Positions 36,901-51,900 of a stretch of DNA of 64,000 nt are shown in pieces (positions within the stretch are counted from its first letter, which is position 1; each line of letters begins with the position of its first letter). The position numbers and the translations under genes are program-made. The notes under the pieces are model-generated. The model saw only the letters and a list, made by a program, of their open reading frames with translations, did no database searches and was not told where the DNA came from. This stretch comes from GCA-003244245 sp050699975 (GTDB lineage Bacteria > Actinomycetota > Actinomycetes > Mycobacteriales > Pseudonocardiaceae), in NCBI GenBank assembly GCA_050699975.1, contig JBOHGH010000004.1:1-64000 (forward strand), written 5' to 3'.

Positions 36901-39900
36901 CAGCGGCTCGCGTACCCCTTCCCAGGCGACGCAACTGCGCAGCACCGGTGTCCGGTTGACCACGTGCTGCCAGGCCGCCCCCAGCACCCGGGGATCCTCG
37001 ACACCTTCCAGCACGAACGTGATCTGCTCCAGGTAGACGCCCTGATCGCCCTGGGACAGCCCGTGGAACACCATGCCCGCCTGCATCGGTGTTAACGGGT
37101 AGACGTCCTGCACCGAACGCCCGTCGCCGACGAGCCGGTCCACGCCTGCCTGGTCGAGCCGGGCCAACGGAAAGTCCGACGGGGTGCGGCCGCCGACGTC
37201 GGGCTGGGCGCAGTGGTCGACGATGCTCCGCAGCGCGGTGAGCAGCTCCTCGGCCAGGGCAGCGATGGTGCTGGCCCGATGCAGGCGGTCGGAGTAGGAC
37301 CAGGTGAACTCCAGGCACCCGTGCTCGACCCTGCCCACCACGTCCAGCACGTGGGATCGGGTGGTCTCCGGACTGGCATCCCCATCCAGCCCACCGCATA
37401 GTGCGTGGAGCAGCCCGTCGTCCCCGGCAGGGGTCCAGTCGAACTGGCCGAGGTAGTTGAAGCTCACCCCCGGTGCCGGATGATCGGCCAACCCGCTGGT
37501 CCCGGTCAGGTACCGCAGTGCCCCATACCCGAGACCACGTTCCGGCACCGTGCGGAGCTGCTCCTTTATCGACTTCAGCGTGGCGCCCCAGTCCTGGGCG
37601 TCGACGACGTCGAGCGCGATCGGGAAGAGCGTGGTGAACCAGCCCACCGTGCGGGAGAGGTCCACGCTGTCGAGGATCTCCTCGCGGCCGTGGCCCTCAA
37701 GGTCGACGAGCACCCGGTCGCGACCGGTCCACCGGGCCAGCACCCGGCCCAGCGCAGCGAGCAGCACGTCGTTGATCTGTGTGCGGTAGACCCCCGGCAC
37801 CTCCTGCAGTAGTGCGGTGGTCTCTTCCGGGTTCAGCCGCACGGTGACCGAACGCTCCGACCCGATCGTGTTGGCGCCATCGGCGTCGCTCGGCAACCCT
37901 TGGTCGCAGCCCCGAGTCACCCTTGTCCAGTAGCCGAGTTCGTTGTCGAACCCACCGGAGCTGGCATGTTCGGCCAACCGCAGCGCCCAGTCCCGGAACG
38001 AGGTCGTTTTGAGTCCGAGATGGACCGTCTCACCGGCCGCGGCCTGGCGGTAGGCGGTGTCCAGGTCCTCCAGCAGGACCCGCCAGGACACCCCGTCGAC
38101 CACCAGGTGATGCACCGCCAGGAACAACACCGGCCGCCGCCCGGCACCGAGGTCGAACAGCACCGCCTGCAGCAGCGGAGGCCGACCGAGATCGAAACCG
38201 GAATGGGTCTCGCCAGCGACCTTCTCCATCACTGCACGCTGATCGCCAGCATCGAGAGTGCACAGGTCGTGTTGTCGCAGCACGTCCCTGTGCTCGACCG
38301 GGGTGTTGTCCTGGAGCCACCGCCCGTCGACGTGCTCGAATCGCATCCGCAGCGCGTCGTGGTGCTCGATTACTGCGGCCAACGCCGTGCGCAGCGCGGT
38401 CTCCTCGACACCCTCGACGAGCTCCACCGTCACCGCCTGGTTGAAGTACTCCGGGCGCGCCGGTTGGGTGTCGAAGAACCAGCGCTGGATCGGAGTCAGC
38501 GGTGCCGAGCCGGTGACCGGGCCCTGCTCGACCGCGGTCGGCACCGCCTCGGCTACGGTCGCGACCAACGACGCCACTGTCTGGTTCCGGAACACGTCCC
38601 TCGGCATGAGGCTCAAGCCAGCCCGCCGGGCCCGCGACACCACCTGAATGCTGAGGATCGAGTCGCCGCCGAGTTCGAAGAAGTTGTCCTCGATACCGAC
38701 CTGTTCCACTCCGAGCACCTCGGCCCAGATCTCGGCCAGGGCGCGCTCGGCGTCAGTGCGGGGCACGACATAACCGGCGTCGCGCACGGCGTTGAAGTCC
38801 GGTGCAGGCAGCGCACGCCGGTCCAGTTTCCCGTTGGAGCTCAACGGCAGCTCGTCCAACATCACGAATGCCGAGGGCACCATGTAGTCCGGCAACGCGG
38901 CTGCCATATGAACCCGCAGCTCCGTCGCGCACATGACCTCGGCTCCGCCGGCCACCGGCACGACGTAGGCCACCAACTGCTTGACGCCGGGCCCATTCTC
39001 TTCGGCCAGCACGGTCTCCCGCGCTATGACGGCCACCTGGCTCACACCTGGATGCGAAGCCAGGTTCGACTCGATCTCGCCGAGCTCGATGCGGAACCCG
39101 CGGATCTTGACCTGCTCGTCGGCCCGACCAACGAACTCCACGTTGCCGTCGGCTGTCCAGCGGACCACGTCCCCAGTGCGGTACATCCGCTCACTGGGAG
39201 GTCCAAAGGGATCGGCCACAAACCGCTGCGCGGTCAACCCCGGCCGACCCAGATACCCGCGGGTCAATCCGGCGCCGGCGAGGTACAGCTCACCCGGCAC
39301 GCCGGGCGGCACCGGCCACAGGTCACGATCGAGCACGTAGACCCGCATGTTGTCCAACGGGCGTCCGATCGGCACCACGTCGGGCACCGAACCCACCCCC
39401 GAGATCCGGTACGACGTGGCAAACGTCGTGGTCTCGGTCGGCCCGTACCCATCGACCACCACCAGGCCCGGGCACACCTGCAGCACCCGGCGCACCGAGG
39501 CAGCCGGCACCACGTCCCCCCCGGTCCAGACCTCACGCACCCCCGCCAGACACTTCGGTGCGTCCTGCGCCACGATCCGGAACAGCCCGGAGGTCAACCA
39601 CAGCCCCGTCACCTCGTGCGAGGTGATCACTCGCTCCAGGGTGTCCACGTCCAGGTCCACCGGCGGGGCCACCACGACCCGGCCCCCGCGTAGCAACGGC
39701 ACCCACAGCTCGTAGGTCGAGGCATCGAAGGCCAGCGGCGAATGCAGCAACACCCGCCGGTGCGCACCACCGTCGAACCTCCGGTCGAAGACCAGCGCCA
39801 CCACATCCCGGTGCCGCACCGCCACGCCCTTGGGGACACCGGTCGAGCCGGAGGTGTACTCGGCGTAGACGAGGTTGTCCGGGTGGACGGCTACCGCCGG

Positions 39901-42900
39901 CTGATCGACTGGCCCATCGGCCAGCGACGCATCGGCCGCCACCACGACAAGCTCCCCGTCGTGCGCAGCGCTGCCGGTCGGTTCCCACACCCGGTCGGTC
40001 AGCAGCACCGAGGCTCCAGCCTCGGCCAGCACCAGCCGCATCCGTTCCACCGGTGCACGGACGTCCAGCGGCAAATACGCGCCACCCGCCTTGACCACCG
40101 CGAGCACGGCGACCACCAACTCGACCGAGCGCTCCACCAGCACCCCGACCCGGTCCTCCAGGCTGATCCCGAGCCGGATCAGCCGATGCGCCAACCGGTT
40201 GGCCCGCGAATCCAGCTCGGCGTAGGACAGCTCGCCGTCAGCGGAGACCACCGCAATGTCCTCCGGAGTGCGCCGCACCTGCTCGGCGAACAGACTCGAC
40301 ACCGTCCCGGCGGGCACGTCGTGATCCGTGTCGTTCCACTCCGCCACCACCTGGTGCCGCTGCGCGTCGGTGAGCATCGGCACCCCGCCCACCCAGCGGT
40401 CCGGATCCGCGGCGATGCCCTCCAGCAGCATCTGCAGATGACCTGCCATCCGCTCGACCGTGGCGGCGTCGAACAGCCGGGGGTCGTAGTCGAGGGTGAT
40501 CGACAGCCGATCGCCGGGTGACACCACGACGCTGAGCGGGTAGTTGGTCGGCTCGAGGTCGTGGATCTCGCGGATCCCCATGCCATACCCGGCGATGGCG
40601 TCGTCGTCGAACGGGTAGTTCTCGAACACCACGATGCTGTTGAACAGATTCACCCCACCGGCGACCTCGCTCCAGTTCTGTACCTGGGCCAGCGAGACGA
40701 AGTCGAACCGGCGCGACTCGGACTGCGCGGCCTGCAGCCCGCGCAGCCACGACGCCACGCCCTGTCCGCTCGGCAGGCGCACGCGGGTGGGCACCGTGTT
40801 GATGAACAGCCCGACCATCGACTCCACACCCGACAGGTCGGCCGGGCGTCCGGAAACCGTGGTCCCGAAGACGACGTCGCGCTCACCGCTGTACCGGGAC
40901 AGCAACAGTCCCCACGCCCCCTGGACGACCGTGCTCACGGTCAGCCCGTTGCGCTGGGCGAACTCGCGCATCCGGCGGGACCGCTCGGCGGACAGCGCGA
41001 CCCGTACGGTGTCGCAGGACTCGGCGCGGTGCGTCTCGACCGGTTGCCGGTCGAAGGGCAGCGGTGTGGATGACTCGAAACCATCGAGCACCCCTCGCCA
41101 GTACAGCTCGGCCTCGCCCTGGTCGCGCTCGCCGAGCCACTGCAGGTGGTCCCGGAACGGACGCCGCGCCACCAGCGTCGGCTCGTGCCCACCGACGAGG
41201 GCCGCGTACCGCTCGCACACCTCGCCGAACACCTGAGCCGAGCTCCACCCGTCGATCAGCACGTGGTGGAAGGTCCACACCAACAGGACCTCATCTCCGG
41301 GCAGCGCGGCGATGGTCAGCCGCAGCAAGGGAGGCTCAGCCAAGTCGAAGCCCTCGGCTCGGTCACGCGCGAGCAGCGGTTGCAGCGTCTCCCGCCATCG
41401 CGAGTCGGACAGGCCGGTCCAGTCGTGGTAGCTGATCGGCACCGCGACGTCCCGCTGCACCACCTGCAGCGGCTCGTCGAGCCCTTCCCAGACCACGCCG
41501 CTGCGCAGCACCGGCGTCCGGTCGACCATGTGCTGCCAGGCCGTCCCCAGCGCATCCGGATCGGAGACACCGGACAGCCGGAGTTGCAGCTGGTTGAGGT
41601 AGGTGCCGGAGGTGGCGTCGACGAGCCCGTGGAACACCATGCCGGCCTGCGTCGGTGTGAGCGGGTAGATGTCCTCCACGGACCGCCCGTCGCCGACGAG
41701 ACGGTCCACAGTCGACTGGTCGAGGCGCGCCAGCGGGAAGTCCGACGGAGTGCGGCCCCCGACGCCGGGCTGGGAGCAGTGCTCCGCGATCTCCCGCAGC
41801 GCCTCGATCACCTCGGTGGCCAGCCGCCGGACTGTGGTCTCGGTGTGCAGGTCCTCGGAGTAGAACCAGGTGAGTTCCATGCACTGGCGCGTGACGCTGC
41901 CAACGACGTCGAGCAGGTGCGGACGGGCGGCGTCTGGGCTGGCGTCCGCGGCGAGTCCGCCGCGCATCGCGAGGATCAGTCCGTCGTCCCCGGCCGAGGC
42001 CTGGTCGAGCTGGCCGAGATAGTTGAAGCTGACCTGGGGCGCCGCTGCGCCAGCCAGTTCACTCGTCTCGGTCAGGTATCGCAGTACGCCGTAACCGAGA
42101 CCACGTCCGGGCACCGCGTGGAGCTGCTCCTTTACCGATTTCAGCGTGGCGCCCCAGTCCCCCCCACTGGGCACGTCGAGCGCGACCGGGAACAACGTCG
42201 TGAACCAGCCCACGGTGCGCGACAGGTCAACACCGTCGAGCACCTGCTCACGACCATGGCCTTCCAAGTCGACCAGCACCTGGTCGCGCCCGGTCCACCG
42301 GCCCAGCACCCGACCCAGTGCGCTGAGCAACACGTCGTTGATCTGCGTCCGGTAGGCCCCGGGCACCTCCTGCAGCAGCGCCCTGGTCTCGTCCGGGTTG
42401 AGCTGGACGCTCAGCGAACCCATCGAGCCCACCGTGTTGGCACCCTCGCCGTCGACCGGCAGCGTCGGGTCGCAGCCCTGGCCCACCCCGGTCCAGTAGC
42501 CGAGCTCGTCGTGGAGCCCTCCGGCCGCGGCGTGCTCGGTCAAGCGCAGCGCCCAGTCCCGGAACGAGGTGGTCTTGACTCCCAGACGGACGGCCTGGCC
42601 GCGTACCGCCTGCCGGTAAGCGTTGTCCAGGTCCTCCAGCAGGATTCGCCAGGACACTCCGTCGACCACCAGATGGTGCACTGCCAGGAACAACACTGGG
42701 CGCTGCCCAGAGCCGACATCGAACAGCACCGCCCGGAACAGCGGAGGCCGATCGAGATCGAAGCTTGCATGAACCTGCCCGGCAACCTGCTCCATCGCCG
42801 CATGCTGCTCGTCAACAGCCACAGTGGACAGATCGCGACAGTGGAGCACATCCACCGATTCGACCGGAGCATTGTCCTGCCGCCAGTGCCCCGAGTTGCC

Positions 42901-45900
42901 CAGGCCGTCGAGTTGCTCGAATCGCATCCGCAGCGCGTCGTGGTGCTCGATCACTCCGGCCAATGCCGTGCGCAGCGCGGCCTCGTCGACACCCTCAGCC
43001 AGCTCCACCGTGACTGCCTGGTTGAAATGCTCCGGTCGAACCGTCTGCGTGTCGAAGAACCAGCGCTGGATCGGGGTCAGCGGCGCTTCGCCGATCACCG
43101 CGTCTTGATCGGCCACGACCGGCGCCAACTCCGCCATGTTCATGACCGAGGAAGCAACGGTCGGGTGCCGGAAGAGATCTTGGGGTAGCAGTTGGAACCC
43201 AGCTTCCCGGGCGCGCGACACGACCTGGATGCTGAGGATCGAATCCCCACCGAGCTCGAAGAAGTTGTCCTCCACCCCGACGCGGTCCACCCCGAGCACC
43301 TGCGCCCAGACGCCGGCCAGTGCCCGCTCCGCGTCAGTGCGGGGCTCCACATACCCAGGGGCCAACGCCGCGCCGAAGTCCGGTGCGGGCAGCGCCCGCC
43401 GGTCCAGCTTCCCGTTGGGGTTCAACGGCAGCTGGTCGAGCACCACGTACGCCGTGGGCACCATGTAGTCCGGCAGTACGTGGTGGAGGAACCGCCGCAA
43501 CTCAGTGGGGTCCACGGTGTCATCGGCCGCAGGGTCATCGGCCGCAGGCACGACGTAGGCCACCAGCCGCTTGTGCCCGGAGTCCTCCTCCCGGACGATC
43601 ACGACCGCCTCGGCCACGTGCTCGTGGCGCAGCAGGGCGGCCTCGACCTCGCCCAGTTCGATCCGGAACCCGCGGACCTTGACCTGCGCATCGGCCCGCC
43701 CGAGATAGTCGATCAGGCCCTCGGCCGTCCACCTGACCACATCCCCGGTCCGGTACATCCGCGAGCCAGGCCCGTCGAACGGGTCCGCCACGAACCGCTC
43801 GGCGGTCAGCCCCGGACGGTTGAGGTAGCCCCGGGCCAGGCCACCGCCGAGGTACAGCTCTCCGGGCATCCCCGCCGGCACCGGCCGCAGCCCGGCGTCG
43901 AGCACGTAAGCCTGGGTATTGGTGATCGGCCGGCCAATCGGCGGTGCCTGATCGCATTCCTGCCCGTCGGAGTACCACGCGGTCGCGTACACCGTGGCCT
44001 CGGTCGGACCGTAGATATTGGCGATCCGGCTTTCCGGCAACGCCGCCCGGATATCGCGCACCGCCCGCGCCGACAGTGCCTCGCCCGCCAGCACCACACG
44101 CTCCGCGGCTACCGCCACCCTGCCCTGGGTCAGAACCTGGGCAAACGCCGACGGCACCGCACTGACCAGGCTTGCTGCCCACTCGCCGGCGTGCGGTTCT
44201 GTCAACGCGAGCAGGTCCCGGACCACCTCGATACTGCCCCCGACCACCAGTGGGCAGAAGATCTCGAAAACCGAGACGTCGAAGTTCAGCGAGGTCGACG
44301 CCATCACCCGCGACAACCCCGCGGCGCCGAAGTCCGAGTCCGCCCAGACCGCGAGCTCGACGACGCTCTCGTGCGCGACGACGACCCCCTTCGGCCGCCC
44401 GGTCGAGCCCGAGGTGTAGATCACATACGCGGGATGTGCCCTCGACAACGGCCGCATGCGGTCGGCGTCGAGGGGATCGCTGCACGGATGGACCGCGATC
44501 GCTTCGGCGGTCTGCACCATGTCCAGCACCAGCCGTGCCACCCCCGCCGCCGCGGGTATCCGGTCGGTCACCTCGCTCGTGGTCAGCAGCAGTGCAGGCT
44601 GGGCGTCCTCGAGCATGAATGCGATGCGCTCCGCCGGATAAGCCGGGTCGATCGGCAGGTATGCTGCGCCCGATTTCAACACTGCCAGCAACGTCACGAT
44701 CATCTGCGCCGATCGCGGCAGCGCCAGGGCTACGAACCGCTCCGGACCCGCACCCCGCTCGATCAGCAGCCGGGCCAGCCGGTTCGCCCGCTCATTCAAT
44801 TCCCGGTAGGACAATTCAGCGCCGTCACAGACCACCGCTACGGCATCGGGCGTCCGCGCCACCTGAGCCTCGAACAGCTCCGGCAACACCACCGAGGGCA
44901 CCGCCTGCTCGGTATCGTTCCATTCCACCAGCAACTGGTGCCGCTGCGCCTCGCTCAGCAGCGGCAGCTCTTCCAGTGTCCGATCCGGATCGGCGGCGAT
45001 TCCAGCCAGCAGCATCTGCAGATGTCCGGCCATCCGCTCGATAGTGCTGGGGTCGAACAGCTTCTGTTCGTAGCCGAGCAGGAACGACAGCTGCTGGCCG
45101 GTGGATACCACCACGCTGAGCGGATAGTTGGTCGTCTCAACGGCCTGCAACTCGCGTACTCGGAGTCCGTTCGCGGCGGCGACCTCGTCGTTGATCGGAT
45201 AGTTCTCGAATACCACGATGCTGTCGAACAGGTTGATCCCGGCCGGCAGGTCGCTCCACGTCTGGAGTTGGGCCAACGAAACGAAATCAAATCGCCGGGA
45301 CTCGGTCTGCGACACCTGCAGCCCGCGTAGCCAGGACACCAGGTTCTGCCCACCGTCGACATCCACCCGAGTCGGCAGCGTGTTGATGAAGATGCCGGTG
45401 ATCGACTCGACACCAGCCATCTCGGCAGGCCGCCCCGAGACGGTGGTACCGAAGACGACATCTCGCTGCCCGCTATAACGCGACAGCAGCAAGGCCCAAG
45501 CGCCCTGCACGAGCGTGTTCACCGTGAGCCCATTGCGCTGGGCGACCTCGCGTAGCCAGCCGGATTCTTCGGTCGAGAGCTCGAACCGGACGTTGTCACC
45601 GGACTGGGCGCGGTGGGCTTCGACGGGCTGACGGTCGTAGGGCAACACAGTGGGCTCGGACAGGTTCGACAGCACCCGCTGCCAGTATTCGTTCGCCTCC
45701 CGGCGGTCCCGCTCGTCGAGCCATTGCACGTAGTCCCGGAACGGACGCCGGAACGGCAAGTCCAGATCTATCCCGTCGACAGCTGTTCGGTGGCGCCGAA
45801 GCTCGGCGTGGCAGGTGAACACATCGGACAGCACGTGGAAAACACTCCACCCGTCCAGGAGCACGTGGTCGAAGGTCCATACCACCTGCACCTCGGTATC

Positions 45901-48900
45901 GGACAGCCGAGCCAGCAGCAGCCGCATCAGCGGCGCGGTGCCCAGGTCCAAACCCTCAGCTCGGTCACGGGCGAGCAATCGAGCCAGTTCTTCTTGCCGT
46001 TGGCCATCGGGCAACTGGGTCCAGTCGAGGTAGCCGACCGGAACGGTCACCTCTCGCTGCACCACCTGCAGCCACTCGGTCATTCCTTCCCAGATCACGT
46101 GGCTGCGCAGAATCGGTGTCCGGTCGACCACGCGCTGCCAGGCCCGGCCGAGCATGCGTGAGTCGGGAATGCCATCCAGGATGAACGTCAGTTGCTGGAA
46201 GTAGACCCCCTGGTCGCCCTGCGACAGCCGGTGGAACACCATGCCGGCCTGGGTCGGCGTCAGGGGATAGATGTCCTCCACACGCCGCCCATCGCCCACC
46301 AGGTGGTCCACGCCTGCCTGATCGAGACGGGCCAGTGGGAAGTCCGATGGGGTGCGACCACCCGCACCCGGCTCGGCGCAGTGCCGGATGATCTGCCGCA
46401 GCGCCGCGAGCATCTCGTTCGCCAAGGCGCTGACCGTTTCCTCGCGATGCAGGTTTTCGGAGTAGAACCAGCTGAACTCCAGGCACTTCTGCTCGACCTT
46501 GCCGACGACGTCCAAGACGTGCGTTCGATTGGCCGCCGAACTGACGTCCAGCTCCAACTCGCCGACCATCGCGTGGTACAGCCCGTCCCCGCGTGCCGGC
46601 AGGTCGAACTGGCCGAGGTAGTTGAAGCTGACGTCCGGCGTTGCGTCCTGCGCCAGCCCGCCCGCTGCATTCAGGTAACGCAGCCCGCCGTACCCGATGC
46701 CACGGCGCGGCACGGCGCGCAGCTGCTCCTTGACAGACTTCAGGACGCCGCCCCAGCCCTCGTCACCAGGCATGTCCAGGGCGACGGGGAAGATCGAGGT
46801 GAACCAGCCGACGGTGCGCGAGAGGTCAACACCGTCGAGCAGCTCCTCCCGGCCGTGGCCCTCTAGGTCGACCAGTACGCGGTCCCGCCCCACCCACTGG
46901 GAGAGAGCTCGACCCAGGGCGCTGAGCAGGACGTCGTTGATCTGCGTGCGGTAGGTTCCGGGGACGTCCTGCAGCAAGGCCGTGGTGTCGTCCTGGTTGA
47001 GCGCGACGGTGACCGAACGGGTCGAGCTGACCGTGTTGGCCCCGTGCGCGTCGACCGGCACCGTGGGGTCGAAGCCGCGGGTCACGCCCGTCCAGTGCTC
47101 GACCTCATGGTCGAATCCACCGGTCGTGACATGCTCGGTCAGCCGACGTGCCCAGTCCCGGAATGACGTGGTCTTGGGTTCGAACCCGACGGTCTCCCCG
47201 CCGGCCAGCTGCAGGTATGTCGTGTTGAGATCCTCCAGGAGGATCCGCCACGACACCCCGTCGACCACCAGGTGGTGCATCGCGATAAACAGCAGCGGCC
47301 GCTGTTCGGCACCGAGATCGAACAGTGCCGCCTTCAGCAGCGGACCCTGTGAGAGGTCAAAGCTCGCGTGCACGTCGGCCGCGATCTTCTTCATCGCCGC
47401 CTGCTGCCCCTCGATGTCCACGTCGGACAAATCGAGGCGCCGCAGCACGTCGACGGGCTCGATCGGGGCGTTGCGCTGCCTCCACTGACCCTCGAACTGC
47501 TCGAACCGCGCCCGCAACGCGTCGTGGTGCTCCAGCAGTTCGGCTAGCGCGGTGCGCAGCGCCGAGGTGTCGACCTCCGGGACGAGTTCGATGGTCATCG
47601 CTTGGTTGAAGTGCTCCGGCCGCACAGGCTGGGTGTCGAAGAGCCAGTGCTGGACCGGGGTGAGCGGCATGGCGCCGGTCACCGGACGCTGCTCGACCAC
47701 CACTGACCCGCCGTCGGCGACATTCGGAGCCAGCGACGCGATGGTCTGGTGCAGGAAGACGTCTTGGGACGCCAGGCTCACACCGGCCTGGCGGGCGCGG
47801 GACACCACCTGGATGCTGAGGATCGAGTCGCCGCCGAGCTCGAAGAAGTTGTCCCCGACGCCGACCCGCTGCACACCCAGCACGTCGGCCCAGATCTCGG
47901 CCAGCGCGCGCTCGACGTCGGTACTGGGCGCCACATAGCCGGACCGAGCGATCGCGCCCCAATCCGGCGCAGGTAGGGCACGCCGATCCAGCTTCCCGTT
48001 GGGGTTCAGCGGCAGCTGGTCGAGCACGACGAACGTCGACGGCACCATGTAGTCGGGCAGCGCCTGGTTGACCATCTCGCGCACCTCGGCCGGGCTCGCC
48101 GTCGCGCCCGGTGCCGGTACCAGGTAGGCCACCAGGCGTTTGTGGCCGGAGTCCTCCTCCCGGACGATGGCCACCGCCTCGGCCACGTCATCGTGGCGCA
48201 GCACGGCGGCTTCGACCTCGCCCAGTTCGATCCGGAATCCCCGGATCTTCACCTGGTGATCCGCCCGGCCCTGGTACTCCAACTCCCCATCGATGTTCCG
48301 CCGCACGACGTCGCCGGTGCGGTACATCCGCGAACCCGGTTTTCCGAAGGGGTCGGCGACGAATCGCTCGGCGGTCAGTCCCGGGCGGTTGAAGTAGCCC
48401 CTGGCCAGCCCACGACCGCCGATGTACAGCTCTCCCGGGACACCGGGTGGTACCGGTCGCAGCTCGGCGTCGAGCACGTAGCCTCGGACGTTGGTGATCG
48501 GCCGGCCGATCGGCGGCGCCTTGTCGCGGTCCTGCCCGTCGGAGTACCACGCGGTTGCGTACACCGTGGCCTCGGTCGGGCCGTAGATATTTGCGAGCCG
48601 GCTGTCCGGCAACGCATCGCGGATCTCGCGCATCGCCCGGGCCGACAGGCCCTCACCGGCTAGCACCACAGTATCCGGCGTGACCACCATCGTGCCCTGG
48701 GCGAGAACCTGGGAGAACGCCGACGGCACCGCACTGACCAGACTCGCCGTGTCTTGCCCGATCGGTCCTTCGGCCAGCGCGAGCACGTCGCGCACCACCT
48801 CGATGCTGCCGCCGACCATCAGCGGGCAGAAGATCTCGAAGACCGAGACGTCGAAGTTCAGCGAGGTCGAGGCCACCACCCGGGACAGCCCCGAGGAACC

Positions 48901-51900
48901 GAAGTCGGAGTCCGCCCAGACCGCGAGATCGACCACGCTCTCATGCGCGACGACGACCCCCTTGGGCCGCCCGGTCGAGCCGGAGGTGTAGATGACGTAG
49001 GCGGGATGGGCCGCCGACAGCGGCCGGATCCGATCGGCGTTCGTGATGTTGCCACCCGGACAGCCAGCCAACGCCTCTGCAATCTCGGCCTGATCCAGAA
49101 TCAGCCGAGCCACACCCGCTACTGGGGGTATGCAGTCAGCTACTCGATTCGTGGTCAGCACCAGCGTCGGTTGGGCGTCTTCGAGCATGAACGCGATTCG
49201 CTCAGCCGGATAGCTTGGATCCACCGGCAGGTACGCTGCACCCGTCTTGAGCACCGCCAGCAACGCCACGATCAGCTCCGCGGAACGCGGCAGCGCCAAC
49301 GCCACGAACCGCTCCGGGCCAGCACCCCGCTGGATCAGCAGACGCGCCAATCGATTCGCGCGCCCGTTCAGCTCCCCGTACGCCACGTCAGCGCCTTCGA
49401 ACACCACGGCGACCGAGTCCGGCGTCCGGGCCACTTGAGCCTCGAATAACTCCGGCAGCGCCACCGGAGGCACCGCCTGCTCGGTGTCGTTCCACTCCAC
49501 CAACAACCGGTGGCGTTCGGCCTCGCTCAGCAGCGCGAGCTCCCCCAGCGGCCGGTCAGGATCGGTGGCGATGCCGGCCAGCAACGTGTGTAGCTGCCCG
49601 GCCATCCGCTCGATAGTGCTCGCGTCGAACAGGTCGGTGTTGTATTCGATCGCCAGGTTCAGCGAACCGTCTCGGGGCAAGAACTCCACCACGAGTTCAA
49701 ACCGGGCCGACGTTCGAGGAAGGTCGAACTCGGTGATCCCCAACCCGCCGATCTCCTGCGGCCGCACGATCGCGTTCTGCAGCACGACCATGGCCTGCAC
49801 CAGCGGAGTACGACTGGGATCGCGTTCCGGTTGGAGTTCCTCGACCAGCCGGTCGAAGGGAACCTCGTCGTGCGCGAACGCCTCCAGCACCGTCTCCCGG
49901 ACCTCGGCGAGGAACTCGTTGAACGTCCGCGCACTGTCCACCGCTGAGCGCAGAACCACGGTGTTGACGAAGAAACCGACGAGGTTCTCCAGCTCGCTGC
50001 GGTTGCGGCCGGAGGTCGCGGTACCGATCGCGACATCGCGCTGGTGGGTGTACCGGGACAGCAGCAGCTGCACCGCGGCGACCAAGGTCATGAACAGCGT
50101 GGCGTCTTGCTCGCGTCCTACCCTGGCCAAACCCGTGACCAGGTCGGCGGGCAGGTCACGGCGGTGCACCGCGCCCGAGGTGGTACGGAGGTACGGCCGG
50201 GGCCGGTCAGTTGGCAGCTCGAGCACGGAGATGTCAGCGAGCTGGTGCTTCCAGTAGTCGAGGTGCTCCTGCAGGGCCGGGCCAGACAGCCGTTCGCGTT
50301 GCCACCCGGCGAAATCCAGGTACTGAACCGGTAGCTCCGGCAAACTGGCCGGAGCTCGCCGTACGGCGGCGGCGTACAGCTCGGCGAGCTCGTCTACCAA
50401 CACCGCGACCGACCAGCCGTCGGTGACGATGTGATGCTGGCTGAGCATCAGCACCTGGTCGTCCCCGGCAAGGCGCACCAGCACCGCCCTGGTCAACGGG
50501 CCGCGCCGCAGGTCGAAAGGACAGCGCAGCTCGTCGGCCAGCGCCTGCTGCACCGCGGCATCGCGCTGAGCTGAGTCGACGGTGGACAGCTCGACCGCGC
50601 GCAGCGGTATGTCACCACCCGCGGCGACCACCTGCATCCCGTGTCCGTCCACGGTGTCGAACGTCGTCCGCAGTGACTCGTGCCTGCTGACCAGGGCGTC
50701 CAGCGCCGCTCGTAACGCGTCGAGGTCCAACGCGCCGGACAGCCGCAGCCCGACCCCGGTGTTGTACTCGGTCCCGCCGGAGGTCAGGTCGTCCAGGAAC
50801 CACAACCGCTGCTGGCCAGGAGAAAGCGGCAGCGGCAGCTCACGCGGAACGGGGCGGATCCCCTCGTCCTGGCCGGCGGGAAGAGCTGCGGGCAGCAGCT
50901 CCGCGAGCCGCGCGACGGTCCGAGCATCGAACAATGCGCGGGCGGACAGAGCCACCCCGAACGCCGCGCGAATCCGGGACAGTGCCCGGAAACTCAGGAT
51001 CGAATCGCCGCCAAGTTCGAAGAAGTCGTCCTCGACGCCGATCTCCTCCATACCCAACAACTCAGCCCAGATCTGCGCCACGATGCGCTCGTCACTGGTG
51101 CGCGGCGCGACGGACGTCCTCGGCGGTGTCACATCCCTGGGTTCCGGCAAGCCACGCCGATCCAGCTTTCCGTTGGGGCTCAGCGGCAAACTATCCAGAA
51201 CCACGAAAGCCGACGGCACCATGTAGTCGGGCAGCGAGCCGGCGACCATTGCGCGCAGTTCGCCAGGAACCGGTGTTGCGTCACCGGCTGGGACAACGTA
51301 TGCGACGAGTCGCTTGAAACCAGGCCCGCACCCTGCTGGCAACGTCTCGCGGGCAATCACCACGGCCTCGCCGACGTCGGGATGCTTTCGGAGCAACGTC
51401 TCGATCTCGCCGGGCTCGACGCGGAATCCGCGGATCTTGACCTGCTCGTCGGCGCGGCCGACGAACGCCAACTCGCCGTCGGCCGTCCAGCGGACCACGT
51501 CCCCGGTGCGATACATCCGAGAACCCGGCTCGCCGAACGGGCTGGCCACGAATCGCTGGGCGGTCAACCCCGGACGGTTCAGGTAGCCCCGCGCCAACCC
51601 ACCACCCGCCACGTACAGTTCACCGGGCATCCCTACCGGCACTGGCCGCAAACCCTCGTCGAGCACGTACACCTGGGTATTCCGAATCGGCCGACCGATC
51701 GGCGGTGCCGCTCCATCGCCTGGCGCCAGCGGCTGACTCCACGTCGACACCACAGTCGCCTCGGTCGGCCCGTAAGCATTGATCAATCGGCGGCCCGCGG
51801 CCCAGCGATTCACCAACTCCGGCGGGCACGCATCACCCCCGACGATCACCGTCTGGAACTGCGGCAAACCCGTGTGCGCCACCGCCTGCGGCACTGTCGC

